A stretch of 5,754 nt of DNA, from the NCBI GenBank assembly GCA_027021085.1, contig JALUVB010000277.1, positions 1-5,754 on the forward strand, in the 5' to 3' direction. Position numbers and translations under genes: made by a program. The notes under the pieces were generated by a model that had not been told where the DNA came from, ran no database searches, and worked only from the letters and a program-made list of their open reading frames with translations. Of this stretch, positions 1-4,449 are shown piece by piece. Positions within the stretch are counted from its first letter, which is position 1. Every line of letters begins with the position of its first letter. Origin of the DNA: a bacterium (lineage in GTDB: Bacteria > CAIJMQ01 > JAADFP01).

Positions 1-361
1 ATATCTTTGGAACAATCTCCCCAAAAATAAGAATGATGAAAGTCATCACCCCGATAGAAATTCCCATTGCCCGGGCATCGGTAAAACCTCTGGCCCGGGC
101 AATCTTCATGCTTATGGAAGCAGCCAGAGTGGAAGCAGATATATTAACCAGGTTGTTTCCCACCAGTATGGTAGTCAAAATTTTGTGCGGGTCTTCAAGC
201 CAGTGGGAAAGAATTTTTGCCTTGGCAGGCATTATCTGCTGTAAATGCTTTATCTTGAACTTACCCAAAGAGGTAAGAGCCGTCTCAGAGGCGGAAAACA
301 GTCCGGAAAGAAGAAGCAGGAATAATAAAAGAATCCCTTCTGCTATCACTGGGTCATCCAA
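1..361 (-). CDS. CNNM/CorC (DUF21, HlyC/CorC family) membrane transporter, N-terminal part, cut by the window edge
   Basis: Only the first 120 codons are present. The protein begins MDDPVIAEGILLLFLLLSSG, a membrane helix, followed by the DUF21 signatures FSASETALTSL (22-32), ILVGNNLVNI (65-74), and FIILIFGEIVPK (108-119). These motifs form the ion-binding transmembrane core of CNNM/CorC proteins, which move Mg2+ or are tied to Mg2+/Co2+ homeostasis; CBS and CorC_HlyC domains should follow beyond base 1. E. coli carries a related gene, ybeX, directly after ybeY, though YbeX itself lacks the membrane domain. TTG at 361 is chosen as start because of the purine-rich site just upstream and because relatives begin with a short acidic segment before the first helix; GTG 349 is the alternative. 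The TTG start overlaps ybeY by 8 nt. Family is confident; transported ion and start are less certain. Confidence 0.88.
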   Translation of the reverse strand, partial: MDDPVIAEGILLLFLLLLSGLFSASETALTSLGKFKIKHLQQIMPAKAKILSHWLEDPHKILTTILVGNNLVNISASTLAASISMKIARARGFTDARAMGISIGVMTFIILIFGEIVPKI

Positions 362-788
362 AGGGAACTTCCCCCCTCCCTTGTGTTTGTAAAAATTCCT
401 TAAGAAGAGATTCCTGCCGGTTGATCATTCTACGAGCTTCCGTTTCGGCAGCATCAGTTTCACCAAATAAATGAAGTATTCCATGGATAAGCACTCTAAG
501 AATCTCTTCCTCTTCTTTTACCCCGTATTTTAGCGCATTCTCTTTAATTCTGTCCATAGATAATACCATCTCTCCCCAGAGATCTTTATCATGATAGGGA
601 AAAGCCAGCACATCTGTGGAAGAATCCGTTCCTCTGAATCTCTTGTTCAATTCCTTTATTCTCTCATCTCCGGTAATCAGTACGTTTATCCTTCTGTCCT
701 TACCCCCTATTTTCCCCAATACCCATTCTCCGCACTTTTTGAGCATTTTTATATCTATATCGCAAGCAGTATCTTTTATAATTTTCAC
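354..788 (-). CDS. ybeY: Endoribonuclease/rRNA maturation factor YbeY, with an atypical third metal ligand
   Basis: YbeY is a small metal-dependent protein needed for 16S rRNA 3' end maturation and ribosome quality control, usually encoded beside a PhoH protein as here. At 144 residues it is of normal length. Clear family signatures are ITGDERIKELNKRFRGTDSS (39-58, with the conserved Arg52 of RxxD/STDVLAFP), WGEMVLSMDRIKENALKYG (71-89), and the metal motif at 102-112. The family motif is HGxLHLxGYDH with three zinc-binding histidines; here it reads HGILHLFGETD, keeping His102 and His106 but carrying Asp112 (codon GAT at 455-453) where the third His should be. Asp is a known third ligand in some metalloproteases, so metal binding may persist. 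The GTG start overlaps the HD gene stop as GTGA; no strong Shine-Dalgarno is seen, suggesting coupled translation. Identity is sure; catalytic competence is less so. Confidence 0.94.
   Translation of the reverse strand: MKIIKDTACDIDIKMLKKCGEWVLGKIGGKDRRINVLITGDERIKELNKRFRGTDSSTDVLAFPYHDKDLWGEMVLSMDRIKENALKYGVKEEEEILRVLIHGILHLFGETDAAETEARRMINRQESLLKEFLQTQGRGEVPFG
371..380 (-). promoter_or_regulatory. Purine-rich ribosome binding site for the CNNM/CorC gene, inside ybeY
   Basis: The minus strand reads GGGAGGGGGG inside the last codons of ybeY. Its end lies nine bases before TTG 361, but 21 bases before GTG 349. ATG 357 opens a frame that stops after three codons. The site therefore favours TTG as the start codon of the downstream gene. 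Confidence 0.55.
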
Positions 789-2254
789 TTTTTCTCTGCT
801 TCCTTGGACGGATATTCTACCCGGGTATGAAAAATGCCCTGGAGACTCTTGATGAAATTTTCTTTAATTGCATGGATATCCTTTAACGACAAAGGAGCTT
901 TATCCAGCTGGTGATCTTCCATCTTCTCATTAATGATACGTTCCACCAGGTTGCGAATACGAGAGGGGGAGGGGTCTTCCAGGGTACGCGAAGCTGCCTC
1001 TACTGCGTCAGCAAGCATCAAAATTGCTGCTTCCTTGCTGGCAGGAAGGGGGCCGGGATAACGGAAATCTTCCTCTCTTACCTTCTCTTCTCCCGCACTC
1101 TTTTTTGCTTTATCATAGAAGAAGGAGGCCAGCGTAGTTCCGTGATGCTGTCGTATAATATCAATTACCACCCTGGGTAGATGGTGCTTTTTGGCCAGGT
1201 TCACTCCCTCCTTAACATGATTTAAAAGTACCAGGGCGCTCAAACTGGGATTTATTCGATTATGGATATTATTGTTTTTCAATTTCTGGTTTTCTGTAAA
1301 ATACTGGGGATTCTTTAATTTACCCACATCATGGTAATAAGCTGCCACTCTGGCCAACAGCGGGTTTGCTCCCACTGCTTCCGCCGCTGCTTCAGTAAGC
1401 ACCGCTGTCATCAGGGAAGATTGGAAAGTACCCGGTGCTTCTTTTCGCAATTTCTGCAGGAGAGGATGGTTAATATCGGAAAGTTCTAAAAGACGGGCAT
1501 CAGTAACCAGTCCAAAGATATGCTCCAGGAGAGGCAGCATACCAAAGGTAAAAAGAGACCATATGACACCATTGCTCAACCCCAGGAAAGAGAGATTCAT
1601 CAATTCCCTCCACTCGCCTCCCCGCAGGAATCCCTGCATCAGAATCGTAAAGTAAGAGAATATCCCCACCACCAGGCCTGCCTTTAGTATCTCCATTCGC
1701 CTATGGGTATAGGATACTGCCAGGGTGGCGACTGTTCCTCCTACCACACCATAAACAAGAATATCCCAGGAAGGCAAGCCCAACAAAGAAATCACAAAGG
1801 AGACCAGGATAACCCCCAGGAAAGAAACCCCTACCCCCAGGAAAGGAGTAAGCAGAAATCCCAGAAGCGGAATAGGAAGGAAATAATATGATCCAGATAC
1901 TCTCCAAATCCCCCAGGAAAGATAGGTAACAAAAATATTTACCAGGAGAAAAAGTCCCAGGTGAGAGCCGTACGAAATTACGTCTTTTTTGTAACGATTC
2001 AAATAGCCTAACAATAAAAATATCATAATACCTGACAGTATTGCGGCTCCCACAAATTTCTCCCCTCTCTCAGCCCAGCCAATCCAGGGAGAAAACTCCA
2101 GGAAGAGAAGAATAAGATAAAAAAGGTAAAAACATACCCCCACCAACCAGCTTTTATCTACTTTAGCTTTCTGTCCGGTTTTCCCCTTTACTATGGGCTG
2201 CGCACGCCTTCTTCTGAATAGAATCTTGATTTTTCTTAGCAAATTAAGCCTCAC
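785..2254 (-). CDS. Membrane HD-domain protein, PgpH/YqfF (7TM-HD) family, lacking the extracellular domain
   Basis: PgpH-type proteins are membrane phosphodiesterases that degrade cyclic di-AMP. This one has 489 residues against about 700 usually. An Arg/Lys-rich N-terminus (7-17) is followed by one membrane helix (about 36-53), a loop of only about 12 residues, seven more helices (about 66-240), and a cytosolic HD domain (about 255-480). The roughly 200-300-residue extracellular 7TM-HDED domain normally placed after the first helix is absent. HD motifs are strongly conserved: YYHDVGK (His308-Asp309), LLNHVKEG (His346), IIRQHHGTT (His370-His371), EEDFRYPGP, and MLADAVEAASR (Asp416). The first metal His, expected in GT(Y/F)xHSLM, is Ser279 (GTFQSSLM), so activity is uncertain. 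The GTG start overlaps phoH by 11 nt. A TTG at 2242, six bases after GAGG, is an alternative start four residues shorter. It ends in a GTGA overlap with ybeY. Confidence 0.92.
   Translation of the reverse strand: MRLNLLRKIKILFRRRRAQPIVKGKTGQKAKVDKSWLVGVCFYLFYLILLFLEFSPWIGWAERGEKFVGAAILSGIMIFLLLGYLNRYKKDVISYGSHLGLFLLVNIFVTYLSWGIWRVSGSYYFLPIPLLGFLLTPFLGVGVSFLGVILVSFVISLLGLPSWDILVYGVVGGTVATLAVSYTHRRMEILKAGLVVGIFSYFTILMQGFLRGGEWRELMNLSFLGLSNGVIWSLFTFGMLPLLEHIFGLVTDARLLELSDINHPLLQKLRKEAPGTFQSSLMTAVLTEAAAEAVGANPLLARVAAYYHDVGKLKNPQYFTENQKLKNNNIHNRINPSLSALVLLNHVKEGVNLAKKHHLPRVVIDIIRQHHGTTLASFFYDKAKKSAGEEKVREEDFRYPGPLPASKEAAILMLADAVEAASRTLEDPSPSRIRNLVERIINEKMEDHQLDKAPLSLKDIHAIKENFIKSLQGIFHTRVEYPSKEAEKK
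1812..1845 (-). repeat. Tandem pair of 13-base direct repeats inside the HD membrane gene
   Basis: ACCCCCAGGAAAG (plus strand) occurs at 1812-1824 and again at 1833-1845, 21 bases apart, with a 12 of 13 match near 1909-1921. In the protein the pair encodes FLG repeats (PFLGVGVSFLGV) in a transmembrane helix. Part of the similarity is thus explained by amino-acid repetition, but codon choice is also identical. See the finding on the TTCCTGGG octamer. Confidence 0.6.
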
Positions 2255-3197
2255 TGCTTTCTATTTTAGCCCTTTCGTAGGCGCGGACAATCTCCTGTAC
2301 CAGTGGATGTCTTACCACATCCCTTTCACTGAAATACATGAAGCTCACTCCTTTTATCCCCTTCAAAATATTTTCTGCTTCAATAAGCCCGGAAACAGTT
2401 TTCTTGGGTAAATCCACCTGAGTAATATCCCCGGTAATTACCACCTTGGAATCAAAACCCAACCTGGTAAGAAACATTTTCATCTGTTCCGAAGTGGAAT
2501 TCTGGGCTTCATCCAGAACAATAAAAGAATCATTGAAAGTTCTCCCCCTCATATAAGCAAGAGGTGCAATTTCTATTATCCCTCTTTCCAGATACTCCTT
2601 CAACCGGTCAGCTTCTATCATATCATACAAAGCATCATACAAAGGCCTCAGGTAAGGTGAGATTTTCTGGTAGAGGTCACCCGGAAGAAATCCTAACTTT
2701 TCCCCCGCCTCCACAGCCGGCCTTACCAATATCACCCTGTTTACTCTCTTAGCTTTTAAGAAATTCACTGCCATCGCCATAGAAAGATAGGTCTTACCTG
2801 TTCCAGCAGGCCCTATACTAAAAACTATATCATTTTCCAGGATTTGTCTGACGTACTTCTCCTGGGCTTCATTTTTAGGCCGGATAAATCTTCGGGTGAA
2901 TACTTCTATCCGGATTACCTCCCCACTTTTCCCTTCTTTTAACCTCCTGGAAACCTCTTTAACTTCTTCCTTGGTAATTCTTTCCCCCTTTCTTACTTCC
3001 CTCAGCAACTTTTTTATCAAGGAAATAGCTTTCTCAATATCTTCCTCTTTTCCTATGAGGGAAAGTTCGCTTCCCCTTCCGATTATTTTAACATTAAACT
3101 CTTTCTCCATCTGACGCATAAATTCATCGTGTTTGCCCCAGAGATTAACAGACTCTTCCTGCGTTATAGGAGAAAGTTTAAGAGTTATGTTACCCAT
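2244..3197 (-). CDS. PhoH family protein (KH-like N-terminal domain plus RNA-linked P-loop ATPase)
   Basis: A cytosolic P-loop NTPase of the PhoH/YbeZ family, 317 residues, the usual length. Family members are linked to RNA metabolism and ribosome maturation and partner genetically and physically with YbeY. Residues about 1-70 form a nucleic-acid-binding KH-like region (MEKEFNVKIIGRGSELSLIG). The ATPase follows, with Walker A GPAGTGKT (129-136), conserved VRPAVEAGEKLGFLPGDL (158-175), YMRGRTFNDS (215-224), Walker B FIVLDEAQN (225-233), GDITQVDLP (256-264) and the arginine motif RDVVRHPLV (292-300). The ATG is fixed because TGA and TAG stop codons stand directly before it in frame. No strong Shine-Dalgarno is visible, only AGAGAG about 11 bases upstream. 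It is the first gene of the overlapping cluster, and its last codons overlap the start of the HD membrane protein. All catalytic motifs look intact. Confidence 0.96.
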   Translation of the reverse strand: MGNITLKLSPITQEESVNLWGKHDEFMRQMEKEFNVKIIGRGSELSLIGKEEDIEKAISLIKKLLREVRKGERITKEEVKEVSRRLKEGKSGEVIRIEVFTRRFIRPKNEAQEKYVRQILENDIVFSIGPAGTGKTYLSMAMAVNFLKAKRVNRVILVRPAVEAGEKLGFLPGDLYQKISPYLRPLYDALYDMIEADRLKEYLERGIIEIAPLAYMRGRTFNDSFIVLDEAQNSTSEQMKMFLTRLGFDSKVVITGDITQVDLPKKTVSGLIEAENILKGIKGVSFMYFSERDVVRHPLVQEIVRAYERAKIESSEA

Positions 3198-3270
3198 CTA
3201 TCAAGTAACTCTCTGTATCAGTGATGCTATTCGGAGGGAAACTACCATAAGTTTTTTGTGAATTGCAAAA

Positions 3271-3321
3271 TTATCCTCCCCCTTTAGTATACGCCCCCGC
3301 TGCCATTTGATAACTTACCAT
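3271..3321 (-). CDS. Putative 16-residue leader peptide ORF upstream of phoH
   Basis: A short reading frame, ATG to TAA, encodes MVSYQMAAGAYTKGGG in the gap before phoH. A GAGGTG sequence (3336-3331) sits nine bases before the ATG, a good ribosome binding site spacing. The peptide has no recognisable motif and no run of one regulatory amino acid. A caution is that the best promoter box (3346-3341) would start transcripts near 3334, cutting into this ribosome binding site. Translation would then need readthrough from the upstream dehydrogenase gene. It could be a regulatory leader or chance. Confidence 0.25.
   Translation of the reverse strand: MVSYQMAAGAYTKGGG
3286..3313 (-). promoter_or_regulatory. 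Second, weaker promoter candidate upstream of phoH
   Basis: TTATCA (3313-3308, four of six matches to TTGACA) and TATACT (3291-3286, five of six matches to TATAAT) are separated by 16 bases on the minus strand. A transcript would start near 3279 with a leader of about 80 nt. The spacer is unusually G-rich, and the site overlaps the putative leader ORF, so both cannot be used in the same transcript. This may be a chance match. Confidence 0.25.
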
Positions 3322-3340
3322 TCGCAATCTCACCTCTTAT

Positions 3341-3346
3341 ATTATA
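3341..3346 (-). promoter_or_regulatory. Candidate promoter -10 box for the phoH cluster
   Basis: The minus strand reads TATAAT, a perfect sigma-70 type -10 hexamer, about 20 bases after the dehydrogenase stop codon and about 145 bases before phoH. No good -35 hexamer lies 16-18 bases upstream; the best-placed sequence is ACTAAT at 3369-3364, which overlaps the dehydrogenase stop. The predicted start is near 3334, giving a 5' leader of about 137 nt before phoH. The position between two functionally different blocks supports a promoter, but the missing -35 keeps this moderate. Confidence 0.4.
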
Positions 3347-3364
3347 CAGGAAAAACGAGATTAA

Positions 3365-4438
3365 TTAGTCCGTGGGAGGATTCAAGACGTACTCGGAGAC
3401 CATGTCCCCTACTTCTGTGGTTGAATGCCCCATTCTGCCTGCAGAGAGAGAATCCAGGTGGTCTCTTATTACTTTCATAATAGCATTCTCTACCAGTCTT
3501 CCTGCCTCTTCTTCTCCCAGGAATTCCAGCAGCATCATACCCGCAGAGATAGCCGCAAGTGGGTTGATGACATTTTTACCGGTATACTTGGGAGCTGAGC
3601 CTCCGATAGGCTCAAACATGGAAACTCCTTCCGGATTCAGGTTGCCTCCTGCCGCAATACCCATTCCTCCCTGAATCATGGCTCCCAGGTCAGTGATTAT
3701 ATCTCCAAACATATTGTCGGTGACTATCACATCGAAATATTCCGGGTTTTTCACCATCCACATACATGTAGCATCCACATGCGCATAATCCTTCTCTATG
3801 TCCGGGTATTCCCTGCCCACCTCATGGAAAACTCTTTCCCACAATCCCCAGGCATGGGTAAGCACGTTGGTCTTTCCGCAGAGGGTTAGTTTCTTCTTTC
3901 TGTTCCTCTTTTTGGCAAGTTCGTAAGCATACCTTATACACCTCTCTACCCCTTTCCTGGTAACCACCATCTCCTGGAGGGCTATCTCATCCGGGGTACC
4001 TGTTTTAAATGTGCCGCCCACTCCCACATAAAGGCTCTCGGTATTTTCTCTCACCACCACAAAATCAATATCTTCCGGTCCCTTGTCTTTTATAGGGGTC
4101 CAGACGCCGGGATATAACTTAACCGGCCTCAGGTTGATATAAAGGTCCAGGGAAAACCGCAACTTAAGCAGGATTCCCTTCTCCAGTATTCCCGGTTTAA
4201 CCCTGGGGTCACCTATGGCACCTAAAAATATGGCATCCATTTCTTTGAACTCTTCTATAGCTGAATCGGGAAGAGTCTCCCCCGTTTTCAGGTAATGCTC
4301 AGCCCCGAAATCGTAGTATTTTAAATCCAGAGCAAAATCCTTTGCCCGGGCTGCACTTTTTAAAACCTTAATTCCTTCCCTTACTACTTCCGGTCCGGTT
4401 CCATCTCCTGGAATAACCGCTATTTTATACGTTTTCAT
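3365..4438 (-). CDS. Isocitrate/isopropylmalate dehydrogenase family beta-decarboxylating dehydrogenase (3-isopropylmalate dehydrogenase-like, probable NADP+ type)
   Basis: Oxidises and decarboxylates a 2-hydroxy acid with a malate core, using Mg2+/Mn2+ and a nicotinamide cofactor. At 357 residues it has LeuB length. Visible family signatures are GDGTGPEV (11-18), substrate arginines R94 and R104 in LRFSLDLYINLRP, R130 in VVRENTESLY with Tyr137, the catalytic Lys189 in GKTNVL, Asp222 in HVDATC, and the metal aspartates Asp245 and Asp249 in DNMFGDIITDLG. Leu90-Leu91 match the leucines that contact isopropylmalate in LeuB, but VRENTE is the form found in isocitrate, homoisocitrate and tartrate/malate dehydrogenases (LeuB has VRELTGG). 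The cofactor loop is EPIGGSAPKYTGKN: Lys284-Tyr285 match the NADP-binding pair of E. coli isocitrate dehydrogenase, and the usual His of EPxHGSAP is Gly279. No leuA, leuC or leuD is in view, so leucine biosynthesis is not established and no symbol is given. Family is certain; substrate is open. Confidence 0.93.
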   Translation of the reverse strand: MKTYKIAVIPGDGTGPEVVREGIKVLKSAARAKDFALDLKYYDFGAEHYLKTGETLPDSAIEEFKEMDAIFLGAIGDPRVKPGILEKGILLKLRFSLDLYINLRPVKLYPGVWTPIKDKGPEDIDFVVVRENTESLYVGVGGTFKTGTPDEIALQEMVVTRKGVERCIRYAYELAKKRNRKKKLTLCGKTNVLTHAWGLWERVFHEVGREYPDIEKDYAHVDATCMWMVKNPEYFDVIVTDNMFGDIITDLGAMIQGGMGIAAGGNLNPEGVSMFEPIGGSAPKYTGKNVINPLAAISAGMMLLEFLGEEEAGRLVENAIMKVIRDHLDSLSAGRMGHSTTEVGDMVSEYVLNPPTD

Positions 4439-4442
4439 CTTT

Positions 4443-4449
4443 CCTCCTT
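4443..4449 (-). promoter_or_regulatory. Strong Shine-Dalgarno of the dehydrogenase gene
   Basis: The minus strand reads AAGGAGG here, a full anti-16S complement, four bases before the ATG at 4438. The motif shares bases with the TAA stop of ahcY (4450-4448). Ribosomes finishing ahcY therefore stop on the initiation site of the next gene, consistent with one transcript for both. It is the clearest ribosome binding site in the window. Confidence 0.85.

Larger units (their letters stand above)
3198..3364 (-). other. 167-nt intergenic leader between the dehydrogenase and phoH
   Basis: This is the only sizeable non-coding gap in the window. It holds the two promoter candidates and the 16-codon ORF. 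I see no GC-rich hairpin followed by a T run after the dehydrogenase stop, so a classical intrinsic terminator between the two blocks is not supported and readthrough is possible. A G-rich tract (GGGGGAGGATAA, minus strand, 3282-3271) and a downstream CCCTCC (about 3240-3235) could pair only over about five bases. A small near-palindrome ATCACTGAT lies at 3225-3217. I recognise no known riboswitch class. Confidence 0.5.

Noticed and set aside
355-357. ATG as the CNNM/CorC start
   Set aside because: That frame reads only three codons before TGA and is not the DUF21 frame; TTG 361 or GTG 349 must be used.
33-392. Plus-strand 119-codon open frame
   Set aside because: It lies antisense to the CNNM/CorC gene and the end of ybeY; the minus-strand frame carries clear DUF21 motifs and this one has no recognisable domain.
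1701-1907. Minus-strand 68-codon frame inside the HD gene
   Set aside because: It is a shifted frame of the transmembrane segment of the HD protein; its Gly/Phe/Pro-rich residues are a by-product of the CTTTCCTGGGG repeats.
3217-3225. Palindrome ATCACTGAT as an operator
   Set aside because: A 4+1+4 match is expected by chance in a gap of this size and it does not sit at a clear promoter position.
3239-3282. Hairpin between the GGGGGAGG and CCCTCC tracts hiding a ribosome binding site
   Set aside because: Only about five consecutive base pairs form across a loop of more than 25 bases, too weak to propose a structure.
3320-3364. Intrinsic terminator after the dehydrogenase gene
   Set aside because: There is a short T run but no GC-rich stem before it on the transcribed strand.
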